Positions 1-4,188 of a stretch of 5,303 bases of DNA are shown one piece after another (positions within the stretch are counted from its first letter, which is position 1; each line of letters begins with the position of its first letter). A program made the translations under genes and the position numbers. The DNA is from Fructobacillus evanidus (lineage in GTDB: Bacteria > Bacillota > Bacilli > Lactobacillales > Lactobacillaceae), in NCBI RefSeq assembly GCF_963580165.1, contig NZ_CAUZLM010000021.1:1-5303 (forward strand), read 5' to 3'. The notes beneath the pieces were generated by a model. The model worked only from the letters and a program-made list of their open reading frames with translations. It was not told where the DNA came from and did no database searches.

Positions 1-111
1 AAATTGAGAATACTTAAGGGCTTTTTCCAAGGTATAGCTAAGAGCCATCGCTTTGGTCAAGTCGCTAACATCGTTTAAAGAGCATTCTGCCCACTCTCCC
101 GTCTTTAACGG
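1..111. repeat. Terminal duplication, left copy (circular junction)
   Basis: These bases are identical to 5193-5303. Joining the copies gives a 5192-bp circle. The overlap looks like an assembly overlap of a circular molecule rather than a biological repeat, because both copies stop abruptly at the window ends. The left copy holds the right arm of the hairpin whose left arm lies at 5173-5184. Confidence 0.93.
31..60 (-). promoter_or_regulatory. Candidate minus-strand promoter in the noncoding region
   Basis: On the minus strand TTGACC (60-55) is followed after 18 bases by TATACC (36-31), a moderate match to the vegetative -35/-10 consensus. A transcript would start near base 24 (also 5216) and run through the hairpin region 5214-5012 of the circle, antisense to any plus-strand RNA there. 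The spacing is slightly long and the -10 matches only four of six bases. Confidence 0.3.
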
Positions 112-320
112 GTTATGCTTAGCCAGACTTCCGCTCTGAGCTTAAAACGCCTCTCAGAGCCTCCTAGGTGCTAATCTAGGAGCCACTACTTTGCCAATCA
201 CTTGCTGGGCGAGCCAACCCATGTCCAATTATTCATTGCCCAGTTGCGCGCTAAGCAACCTTTGGACGTGGTTTGGTCGCTATTTGCAAGCCACCTGACG
301 GGTACACGCCTGTCCCGTAT
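81..320 (+). ncRNA. Densely folded GC-rich segment, possible structured RNA
   Basis: This segment is about half G+C, unlike the AT-rich remainder, and has no plausible ORF. Hairpins follow one another: AGCAT 81-85 with ATGCT 115-119 enclosing CCCGT 98-102 with ACGGG 108-112; a perfect 8-bp stem 133-140/153-160; CTCCTAG 161-167 with CTAGGAG 176-182; CTGGGC 205-210 with GCCCAG 238-243, which competes with the next stem; GTCCAA 223-228 with TTGGAC 262-267 enclosing GTTGC 243-247 with GCAAC 255-259; an 8-bp stem 268-275/287-294; and ACGGG 298-302 with CCCGT 314-318. The 268-294 stem has a G-U pair only if the plus strand is the RNA, which weakly favours that strand. It does not look like tmRNA, RNase P or SRP RNA to me. 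It may be a replication RNA or the leader of the downstream region. No convincing plus promoter was found. Confidence 0.5.
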
Positions 321-371
321 CAGCCTTATAGGATAACGGCCCAAAGGAAAGCAAAAGCCGTCACAGTAACT

Positions 372-409
372 AAAAAGGAGACCGCCTAGCTGGTTGCTAT
401 GCGATCTCC
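372..409 (-). terminator. Rho-independent terminator (minus strand)
   Basis: Read on the minus strand, GGAGATCGC (409-401) pairs with GCGGTCTCC (385-377) over nine pairs including one U-G, with a 15-base loop, followed immediately by five T (376-372). On the plus strand the same stem has a C-A mismatch and its T-run starts eight bases later, so it is better as a minus-strand terminator. Confidence 0.7.
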
Positions 410-433
410 CAATGTCTTTTTTGGTTGATTATT

Positions 434-459
434 TATCCTTCTAACGTTAGAATATCCTT
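434..459. repeat. 14-bp palindrome flanked by TATCCTT direct repeats
   Basis: TTCTAACGTTAGAA at 439-452 is a perfect palindrome. TATCCTT occurs on both sides (434-440 and 453-459). It could be a protein site or the apical hairpin of the candidate antisense RNA. The palindrome is certain; its role is unknown. Confidence 0.5.
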
Positions 460-475
460 AAAGGGGAGACCCGTT

Positions 476-504
476 AATATTGTAAGAAGATAAATGCATG
501 GCAA
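476..504 (-). promoter_or_regulatory. Candidate promoter of the antisense RNA
   Basis: On the minus strand TTGCCA (504-499, five of six -35 bases) is followed after exactly 17 bases by AATATT (481-476, four of six -10 bases). The predicted start near 469 puts the minus-strand terminator about 60 bases downstream of the start, so a short RNA would result. Confidence 0.4.
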
Positions 505-527
505 CTGGTTAGGACAGTTACTGTGCA

Positions 528-568
528 GGCCATCAAGAACCCGGCCAAGGTTCTCGATGGCCTTTTTT
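528..568 (+). terminator. Strong rho-independent terminator / attenuator upstream of the Par-like gene
   Basis: GGCCATC 528-534 pairs with GATGGCC 556-562. After one A-C mismatch, AGAACC 536-541 pairs with GGTTCT 549-554, leaving a 7-base loop, and six T follow at 563-568. It ends the plus-strand leader 88 bases before the 657 start codon, so it could act as an attenuator for that gene. CGATGGC (555-561) is also complementary to 44-50, which may be chance. Confidence 0.85.
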
Positions 569-656
569 CGTATGTATTTGTTACAAGGAATATAGCATAA
601 TAGACCCTATAAAAACAATTCAATTATCGCTTTAACTCTAAAATTAGGATTTAACC

Positions 657-1136
657 ATGCCCAAAACAATCAAGGAACTATCAGAAGAAATCGGCGTATC
701 AAAACAAGCGATTAATCGATTTTTGACCTCTGATTTTAGGAAACAACATGTGACAACTAAAACCGACAACAAGGTTGGCGCTCTACTTGTCGATAAATCA
801 GGAGAAGCACTGATAAAAAAGCATTTCTCAACCGACAACGACCGACAACAAACCGACAACGACGACCGACAACGAGTTGTCGGTCTACTAGAAAGACAAC
901 TTGAAGATCAGCAACGAGAATTAGCCGAAAAAAACAAACAAATCGAGGCCAAAGATACTCAAATATCGAACCTACAAAACCTACTCGACCAATCGCAACA
1001 ATTACAACTTATTTCGGAAAAGAAGTTAGCTGAAAATAAACAAATTGCTGAACAATACCAACAAAACTTTAATAAATTAATTTCGAAAAGAAAACACGGT
1101 TTTTTGTCTAAAATATTTCATTTGAGTAATAAATAA
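657..1136 (+). CDS. Small HTH coiled-coil plasmid maintenance protein, DUF536/pSK1-Par-like
   Basis: The 159-residue protein has an N-terminal helix-turn-helix (about residues 4-23, with the pattern IKELSEEIGVSKQAINRFL). A linker with a TDN/DRQ stretch follows (59-76), then a long Gln/Glu/Lys-rich coiled coil (about 74-140), and a basic tail ending GFLSKIF. This order matches DUF536-type proteins next to rep genes on lactobacillus plasmids and the single-protein partition factor Par of staphylococcal pSK1, though it is shorter than Par as I recall it. A role in segregation or origin regulation is inferred; it is not a recognisable Rep. The start is the first ATG, with AGGA seven bases upstream. 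No rep gene precedes it, which is unusual for the family; it follows the RNA leader and terminator. The coding sequence carries six CCGACAA-type sites, probable binding sites for this or another plasmid protein. Confidence 0.75.
   Translation: MPKTIKELSEEIGVSKQAINRFLTSDFRKQHVTTKTDNKVGALLVDKSGEALIKKHFSTDNDRQQTDNDDRQRVVGLLERQLEDQQRELAEKNKQIEAKDTQISNLQNLLDQSQQLQLISEKKLAENKQIAEQYQQNFNKLISKRKHGFLSKIFHLSNK
762..884. repeat. Cluster of ACCGACAAC iterons inside a coding sequence
   Basis: The 9-mer ACCGACAAC occurs at 762-770, 831-839, 841-849, 852-860 and 865-873, and inverted (GTTGTCGGT) at 876-884. Copies fall in two reading frames: 831 and 852 read Thr-Asp-Asn, while 841 and 865 read through as Asp-Arg-Gln. 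So the DNA word, not a peptide repeat, is conserved. CCGACAA also occurs at 4132-4138, 4409-4415 (inverted) and 4585-4591, and a near copy at 4810-4816. Likely a centromere-like, operator or origin site. Confidence 0.8.
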
Positions 1137-1235
1137 CGCTTAAAATGGGAATAAGGTTCACTTCTAATCTCCACTATTGGAATAAAAAAAAGTATATTAT
1201 TAACTTATTATATCGATGTAATTAAGAAGGTTATT

Positions 1236-1832
1236 ATGAAAAAAACTATCAAAATTTATTATTTATTATTAGGTCTATTTATTATAGGTGTTTCTGCGTC
1301 ATTATTAAGAGAAACGGGGTTAGGTGTCGATCCATTCACCGCTTTGAGTATTGGACTAGCAACAAAATTAAATATTCCCTTATCAATTACCCAATTTCTT
1401 ATTAATCTTATTGTTTTTCTATATATGTTGTTTAGTGACAGGAATAGGATAGGTATAGGAACCGTTCTAAATATGACCTTGGTTGGTGTATTTATTCAAA
1501 TTTCTTCTCAAATTCTTCTGTCATATCATCTATCTCAGTTAGAAATTTTTCCAAAAATTGTTATCCTGTTAGTTGGATTGTTATTGTTCACACTAGGTTC
1601 AGCCATTTACATGTCTGTCAACATGGGACAGTCACCTTACGATGCAGTAGCTCCTATATTATCAAAACAAACGAACCTAAAATATAGTGATGTCCGAAGC
1701 TTTCAAGATATTATTGTTGTCATTTTAGCTTTTATCGTTCATGGTCCTATTGGTTTAGGCACAATAGTAATAGCACTCGAAGCTGGTTCATTGATTTCCA
1801 AATGGAATTCCATTATTCCAAAAATAGAATAA
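1236..1832 (+). CDS. YczE/YyaS/YitT-family integral membrane protein
   Basis: The 198-residue protein has about five membrane segments (roughly 7-25, 48-68, 74-96, 103-128, 158-186). It is internally duplicated: GLGVDPFTAL (28-37) matches MGQSPYDAV (130-138), and IGIGTVLNMTLVGVFI (72-87) matches IGLGTIVIALEAGSLI (172-187). This two-fold glycine-rich pattern is typical of the YczE/YitT group of bacterial membrane proteins, whose biochemical role is not established; transport is a common guess. The length of about 200 residues is normal and the protein looks intact. The ATG is preceded by AGAAGG seven bases upstream. The 99 bp after the 657 gene hold no clear terminator, so read-through is possible; TATATT- and TATTAT-like boxes near 1193-1211 might be its promoter. 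It converges on the cold shock gene. Confidence 0.8.
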   Translation: MKKTIKIYYLLLGLFIIGVSASLLRETGLGVDPFTALSIGLATKLNIPLSITQFLINLIVFLYMLFSDRNRIGIGTVLNMTLVGVFIQISSQILLSYHLSQLEIFPKIVILLVGLLLFTLGSAIYMSVNMGQSPYDAVAPILSKQTNLKYSDVRSFQDIIVVILAFIVHGPIGLGTIVIALEAGSLISKWNSIIPKIE

Positions 1833-1885
1833 TAATGATCTCAATAACCAGAAATCCATCAATAATATTAACTCTTAGTTAAAAT

Positions 1886-1914
1886 AAAAAAAGCCCACGT
1901 CGTGGGCTTTTTTT
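1886..1914. terminator. Bidirectional rho-independent terminator
   Basis: GCCCAC 1893-1898 pairs with GTGGGC 1902-1907 around a very short loop. Seven A (1886-1892) lie before the stem and seven T (1908-1914) after it, so the structure works on both strands. It separates the convergent YczE-like and cold shock genes. Confidence 0.9.
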
Positions 1915-1922
1915 ATTTTTTA

Positions 1923-2123
1923 TTATGCTTTAACAATATTAACGGCTTGCAAACCACGATCACCAGATTCAACACTGAACGTCACTGACTGACCTTCATC
2001 AAGCGTTTTGAATCCATTACCCTGAATAGCCGAAAAATGGGCGAATACATCATCACCACTTTCACGGGTGATAAACCCAAATCCTTTATCGCCATTAAAC
2101 CACTTTACTGTACCTGTTTCCAT
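1923..2123 (-). CDS. csp: CspA-family cold shock protein
   Basis: The 66-residue single cold-shock domain is complete, starting METGTVKWFN. It has RNP1 as KGFGFIT (about 13-19) and RNP2 as VFAHF (about 26-30), with the FKTLDEGQ and GDRGLQA segments typical of lactobacillus Csp proteins. Such proteins bind single-stranded RNA and DNA in the cytoplasm and melt secondary structure during cold or growth shifts. Ala replaces the usual Val in RNP2 (FAHF for FVHF). The ATG at 2123-2121 is chosen because AAAGGAGA lies seven bases upstream; an in-frame ATG ten codons earlier lies upstream of that site and is rejected. The leader of about 100 nt from an extended -10 promoter resembles leaders of other csp genes. 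A csp gene on so small a plasmid is unusual. Confidence 0.95.
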   Translation of the reverse strand: METGTVKWFNGDKGFGFITRESGDDVFAHFSAIQGNGFKTLDEGQSVTFSVESGDRGLQAVNIVKA

Positions 2124-2232
2124 TATATGTTTCTCCTTTGGTGTACTCACCACTTTTTGTTAATTAAAATAATTGGTGCTGAGCGTCCTTCAAGAAAAAC
2201 AAATCAAAATCAAAAAAGTTAATTACAACATT

Positions 2233-2241
2233 ATTATACCA
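2233..2241 (-). promoter_or_regulatory. Extended -10 promoter of the cold shock gene
   Basis: The minus strand reads TGGTATAAT (2241-2233), a perfect extended -10 element. No good -35 is seen at 16-18 bases, which extended -10 promoters tolerate. Transcription would start near 2226, giving an untranslated leader of about 100 nt before 2123. A small GGTG/CACC hairpin (2140-2143/2148-2151) lies just before the ribosome binding site. Confidence 0.65.
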
Positions 2242-2320
2242 CAATTACAATTAATAACATTGAAAAAACATTTACATTTAACAATCCCCCGTCTGACTAG
2301 AAAACACTTTCCTCAATAAC

Positions 2321-2512
2321 CTATACCGTGGATGGGTGCATAACATCTGTCCACTTTATTAGCATACGAGCATTCACAATTATTCTTTCATGATTTAACT
2401 GTAAAGTAATCCGATAGTAATCATACCTAGATTGATATTCTTCAAATAACTCACGAATTCGGTTCGTGAGCTTTTCATTCTTTGCTCGTATGCTAATATA
2501 AGCAACAGCAGA
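2321..2512 (-). pseudogene. IS3-family transposase (OrfB) fragment
   Basis: The minus strand is open for 63 codons between stops. Its middle reads RIRELFEEYQSRYDYYRI followed by a TLQLN-like stretch, then ERIIVN. This matches the conserved N-terminal third of IS3-family OrfB transposases, whose usual form is RYGYRRIT...VNHKRV. Gly to Asp and Arg to Tyr changes, loss of the VNHKRV continuation after VN, and absence of the DDE catalytic domain show that it is dead. It lies inside the inverted repeats of the 2348-2507 element. No good start codon and ribosome binding site fit this frame. Confidence 0.72.
2348..2507. mobile_element. Miniature IS3-derived element (deleted IS remnant)
   Basis: The ends are inverted repeats: 2348-2371 starts TGTCCACTTT, and 2507-2484 on the other strand starts TGTTGCTTAT. 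The inner 15 bases (2357-2371 and 2484-2498) are perfectly inverted, and about 19 of 24 bases match overall. Between them is only a scrap of OrfB and an 8-bp hairpin (2450-2457/2463-2470) followed by TTTT. This fits an IS3-family element that lost almost all of its transposase, like a MITE. No clear target duplication is visible. It sits just upstream of the CPBP gene and may supply or disturb its promoter. Confidence 0.55.
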
Positions 2513-2564
2513 TCAATTTTTTTACCGCGAACTATTACTACCTTTTGATTCTTGGAGAACGAAG

Positions 2565-3347
2565 ATGCCTAACTATCCTAATAAAAGAAATTTGATTATT
2601 TTAACTACAACATTTATTCTGGGAGTTCTACTTTTAGAACAATTCATCATTTTCCCATTAATCAATGAAGCCTATTTTATTCTCCATTTATCCCAGATAA
2701 TGAGCAATTTTATTTTTAAAACAGCTGAGTTGCTTCTTTTTATTAGTTTGAATTACTTTTTAACAAAGCAAAAAGTATTCTTAATGCCCTCAAAGTCATG
2801 GCTAACGGTTTTTCTTTTTATTTTTATAAGTATCGTATGTATCCCTTTCTTTTCCACTCCACATCTAGAAAATGCAATTTTGACTGGACTTATGGGTGGA
2901 ATTCCAGAAGAATACTTTTCTAGAGGAGTCCTATTATCATTTTTTTTAACATATTTTGTTCGTAATAATTACTCCCGAACAGCATTAATTAAAGCAATTT
3001 TTAGTTCTAATTTTATCTTTGCATTAATGCATCTAACGAACTTATCCCATGAATCTGTGTCCTATGTTATTTTACAATGTATATTATCTTTTGTATCTGG
3101 ACTTTCATACAGCGCCATCTATGTACAAACAGGTAGCTTGTATTTATCTATGTTCATGCATTTTACAAAAGATTTTATATTAACAGCAGACGTGTCCAGC
3201 CAACTAACTAACATACTACATTCATCTTTCGCAATGTTTCAACTACTATTAGTGGTCATTACCTTTATTTATTGGAACAAACATGAACCACGATTAATCC
3301 GATTAATTAGATATTCATCTAATGAAAAACAGACCTATTTAACATAA
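2565..3347 (+). CDS. CPBP-family intramembrane protease / bacteriocin self-immunity-like protein
   Basis: The 260-residue polytopic membrane protein has the three CPBP (Abi, CAAX-protease-like) motifs: EEYFSR with Glu115, Glu116 and Arg120; FALMH with Phe152 and His156; and HFTKD with His199 and Asp203. These are the metal-binding and catalytic positions of type II CAAX-processing-like proteases, so the active site looks intact. Hydrophobic segments lie at about 10-32, 43-65, 78-97, 104-111, 120-133, 146-156, 163-185 and 218-236. In lactic acid bacteria such proteins often give bacteriocin self-immunity or process membrane proteins; no bacteriocin precursor is visible nearby, so the role here is open. 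GGAG lies seven bases before the ATG. A strong terminator follows the stop. A degraded IS remnant lies directly upstream. Confidence 0.88.
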   Translation: MPNYPNKRNLIILTTTFILGVLLLEQFIIFPLINEAYFILHLSQIMSNFIFKTAELLLFISLNYFLTKQKVFLMPSKSWLTVFLFIFISIVCIPFFSTPHLENAILTGLMGGIPEEYFSRGVLLSFFLTYFVRNNYSRTALIKAIFSSNFIFALMHLTNLSHESVSYVILQCILSFVSGLSYSAIYVQTGSLYLSMFMHFTKDFILTADVSSQLTNILHSSFAMFQLLLVVITFIYWNKHEPRLIRLIRYSSNEKQTYLT

Positions 3348-3367
3348 TGTGCATTACCGAAAGTAAA

Positions 3368-3401
3368 AAAGACCAGTCCCCAAATTTGGGGGCTGGTCTT
3401 T
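3368..3401. terminator. Strong bidirectional terminator after the CPBP gene
   Basis: AAAGACCAG 3368-3376, then T and CCCC, pairs with GGGG, G and CTGGTCTTT (3388-3401): 14 pairs with one G-U wobble and an AAATTT loop. T-rich sequence (TTTCTTTT) follows on the plus strand and TTTTTT on the minus strand. It ends the CPBP transcript and can also stop transcription from the convergent 66-aa gene. Confidence 0.92.
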
Positions 3402-3413
3402 CTTTTATGAAAA

Positions 3414-3507
3414 GGGGCCTTGCTCAATTGGGCCCCAACAATTGGTCTACTTCTCAGAAAGCGGTTTTCAAGCCATTCTGGTTTTGTGAAAAAATCAATT
3501 CTGAGAA
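3414..3507. repeat. Cluster of inverted repeats between convergent genes
   Basis: GGGGCC 3414-3419 pairs with GGCCCC 3431-3436. CAATTG occurs at 3425-3430 and 3439-3444. TTCTCAGAA 3451-3459 is inverted as TTCTGAGAA at 3499-3507, inside the last codons of the 66-aa gene. No gene is convincing here. It may be intergenic debris from a former insertion or extra terminator structure. Confidence 0.4.
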
Positions 3508-3695
3508 TCTTCATGAGAATATTTTTTATAGCTCAATCCAAAAAGGCTTAACATAGAAACGATACCTAACAAGCCACTAGAAACAAAAGCCAATAGTGAC
3601 CCTGGATACTTAAAAAGAGTCAATAAATTAATCACTGCTAATAAACAAATCAGTATGGTAAAAACCCAGTTATAACGATATAAAATTTTTCGCAT
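3495..3695 (-). CDS. Small two-helix membrane protein, unknown function
   Basis: The 66-residue protein has two hydrophobic segments (about 10-29 and 32-55) joined by a short KYPG turn, a basic N-terminus (MRKILYRYNW) and a charged C-terminal tail (YKKYSHEDSQN). I do not recognise a family. The ATG is preceded by a good AGGGGAG ribosome binding site about six bases upstream, and a perfect TATAAT lies about 30 bases before the start, so it is probably expressed. It converges with the CPBP gene. A bacteriocin immunity or other membrane accessory role could be imagined, but nothing in the sequence proves it. Confidence 0.62.
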   Translation of the reverse strand: MRKILYRYNWVFTILICLLAVINLLTLFKYPGSLLAFVSSGLLGIVSMLSLFGLSYKKYSHEDSQN

Positions 3696-3725
3696 ATTCT
3701 CTCCCCTAAAAACTTCTTATAACGT

Positions 3726-3731
3726 ATTATA
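3726..3731 (-). promoter_or_regulatory. -10 box for the 66-aa membrane protein gene
   Basis: TATAAT is read on the minus strand at 3731-3726, with TTTGCT-like -35 bases about 16 upstream. The predicted start near 3719 gives a leader of about 25 nt before the ATG at 3695, containing the AGGGGAG site. Confidence 0.55.
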
Positions 3732-3771
3732 GCTTGGCTTTCTCGTCAGCAAAACCTCATATTTTGGGTAC

Positions 3772-3832
3772 AAAAAAAGTACCGATTGCGGTCGGTACTT
3801 TTTCAAGGAGGAACTCTCGTACCTCTGTCGTT
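3772..3832 (-). ncRNA. Candidate antitoxin RNA (about 60 nt), trans-acting on the toxin mRNA
   Basis: An extended -10 promoter (3847-3839) would start this RNA near 3832, and the 3774-3803 terminator would end it near 3772. Its first half carries two blocks complementary to the toxin mRNA. The reverse complement of 3805-3819 pairs with 3911-3926 (the Shine-Dalgarno site to the start codon; one bulge, one G-U). The reverse complement of 3823-3833 pairs with 3933-3943 (first codons; 10 of 11 bases match). The RNA is encoded beside, not opposite, the toxin gene, so it would act in trans. Pairing would mask the ribosome binding site. This resembles the DRa/DRb logic of the Fst/RNAII system and the divergent layout of some enterobacterial type I pairs. 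Confidence 0.6.
3774..3803. terminator. Bidirectional terminator (antitoxin RNA end)
   Basis: GTACCGA 3779-3785 pairs with TCGGTAC 3792-3798 around a 6-base loop, extended by five A-T pairs (3774-3778 with 3799-3803). The minus strand has seven T after the stem and the plus strand five, so it best serves the minus-strand small RNA. Confidence 0.88.
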
Positions 3833-3838
3833 ATTTAT

Positions 3839-3865
3839 ATTATAACACGATATAAAAACTTTGAA
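3839..3865 (-). promoter_or_regulatory. Promoter of the candidate antitoxin RNA
   Basis: The minus strand reads TGTTATAAT (3847-3839), a perfect extended -10. TTCAAA (3865-3860) is a possible -35 with 15-base spacing. It looks clearly stronger than the toxin promoter, as expected when an unstable antitoxin RNA must be in excess. Confidence 0.65.
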
Positions 3866-3870
3866 TCAGG

Positions 3871-3910
3871 TACAATTAGATTGCTTTGCATTGCGGAAAA
3901 AGCAAAGCGA
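3871..3910 (+). promoter_or_regulatory. Toxin -10 box and 5' stem-loop
   Basis: TACAAT (3871-3876) would place the start near 3882, with no clear -35. The mRNA would then begin directly with a hairpin, TTGCTTTGC 3881-3889 pairing with GCAAAGCGA 3902-3910 (7 perfect pairs, one wobble and one A-T). It ends right against the AAGGAGG ribosome binding site. A 5'-end stem-loop that hinders ribosome loading is a hallmark of type I toxin mRNAs. Confidence 0.5.
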
Positions 3911-3925
3911 AAGGAGGTAACTCTT

Positions 3926-4018
3926 GTGTTAACTCTGTTGTTAAGTGAGGCATTTGCGATTTTAAATCTTGTACTTGCCGAAACGATCAAAGACTATTTC
4001 GCTAACAAGCGGAAGTAA
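3926..4018 (+). CDS. Candidate type I toxin: 30-aa hydrophobic peptide
   Basis: A GTG start lies seven to eight bases after a strong AAGGAGGT. The peptide begins MLTLLLSEAFAILNLVLAE (residues 1-19, hydrophobic), followed by a polar stretch TIKDYFANKRK with a basic end. This hydrophobic-helix plus basic-tail design fits membrane-acting type I toxins in general. It does not show the Fst family pattern, so I assign no family. A terminator follows nine bases after the stop, so it is a single-gene transcript of about 175 nt. An open frame extends upstream to 3734 but crosses a terminator and lacks a ribosome binding site, so this short form is preferred. The adjacent small RNA with complementarity to its start region supports a toxin-antitoxin role. 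Alternatively it is an uncharacterised small membrane peptide with RNA-based regulation. Confidence 0.62.
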   Translation: MLTLLLSEAFAILNLVLAETIKDYFANKRK

Positions 4019-4026
4019 CTTTGGAA

Positions 4027-4056
4027 AACGATTGGTGCAAACCAGTCGTTTTTTTT
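4027..4056 (+). terminator. Rho-independent terminator of the toxin mRNA
   Basis: AACGATTGGT 4027-4036 pairs with ACCAGTCGTT 4041-4050 over ten pairs including one U-G, capped by a GCAA tetraloop and followed by a run of T to 4056. It is compact and stable, as expected for a long-lived toxin mRNA. Confidence 0.9.
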
Positions 4057-4078
4057 GCCCTAAAAATCAAATCAAAAA

Positions 4079-4188
4079 AGCCATTTTAAGACCAAAAGTC
4101 TGTACATACAGCGTACGTACAACAGGTGAAACCGACAAAATTTACCCCATTTTCTGTACGTAAGCGTTACGTACAAGAAAAAATGGCT
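4079..4188. repeat. 9-bp inverted repeat enclosing two palindromes
   Basis: AGCCATTTT (4079-4087) is inverted as AAAATGGCT (4180-4188). It frames the first two copies of the 21-bp palindromic element and one CCGACAA site (4132-4138), so the block looks like an ordered regulatory or origin module. Bases 4057-4079 are plain AT-rich sequence. Confidence 0.5.

Larger units (their letters stand above)
371..470 (-). ncRNA. Candidate antisense control RNA of about 100 nt
   Basis: A minus-strand promoter (476-504) would start an RNA near 469. It would end at the minus-strand terminator 409-371, giving about 98 nt. It would be fully complementary to the centre of the plus-strand leader, including the segments that choose between alternative folds. 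It contains the 14-bp palindrome at 439-452, which can form a short hairpin. This layout resembles copy-number control RNAs of theta plasmids. It is inferred only from promoter, terminator and leader structure. Confidence 0.42.
362..525 (+). promoter_or_regulatory. Long-range RNA helix with alternative folds (leader)
   Basis: As plus-strand RNA, 385-403 pairs with 495-513 in 19 contiguous pairs, five of them G-U wobbles. The outer arms 362-371 (CACAGTAACT) and 516-525 (AGTTACTGTG) add ten perfect pairs. The long helix excludes the local hairpin 377-385/401-409. TCTCC at 405-409 can pair either with GGAGA at 377-381 or with GGAGA at 465-469. Such mutually exclusive folds are typical of attenuators in antisense-controlled plasmid leaders such as pIP501/pAMbeta1 repR. 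The wobbles would be A-C mismatches on the minus strand, so the helix belongs to plus-strand RNA. Confidence 0.55.
3805..3943 (+). repeat. Paired direct repeats linking antitoxin RNA and toxin start
   Basis: Block 1: AAGGAGGAACTCTCG (3805-3819) repeats as AAGGAGGTAACTCTTG (3911-3926). Block 2: CTCTGTCGTTA (3823-3833) repeats as CTCTGTTGTTA (3933-3943). Order is kept, with spacers of three and six bases. The left pair is transcribed as the minus-strand RNA and the right pair as the toxin mRNA, so the transcripts are complementary over about 26 bases in two blocks. Confidence 0.8.

Noticed and set aside
81..420. tmRNA, RNase P RNA or SRP RNA
   Set aside because: None of the conserved core sequences of these RNAs is visible, and a plasmid location would be unexpected.
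644..859. Minus-strand ORF opposite the Par-like gene
   Set aside because: It lies fully opposite a well-supported gene, has no good ribosome binding site and its composition reflects the antisense of the iterons.
2037..2222. Plus-strand ORF opposite the cold shock gene start
   Set aside because: It overlaps the csp coding region, ribosome binding site and leader, and resembles no protein family.
2390..2474. 27-codon minus-strand frame beginning MKSSRTEF
   Set aside because: It lies out of frame within the dead transposase fragment, and no Shine-Dalgarno site precedes it.
3347..3556. Plus-strand ORF after the CPBP gene
   Set aside because: It runs through the strong 3368-3401 terminator and into the convergent 66-aa gene, and has no ribosome binding site.
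3734..4018. Long 94-codon form of the toxin reading frame
   Set aside because: It crosses the 3774-3803 terminator and the divergent promoter region; the strong ribosome binding site at 3911-3918 supports the short GTG start at 3926.
3969..4163. Plus-strand ORF through the toxin terminator
   Set aside because: It reads across the 4027-4056 terminator and the palindrome block and lacks a ribosome binding site.
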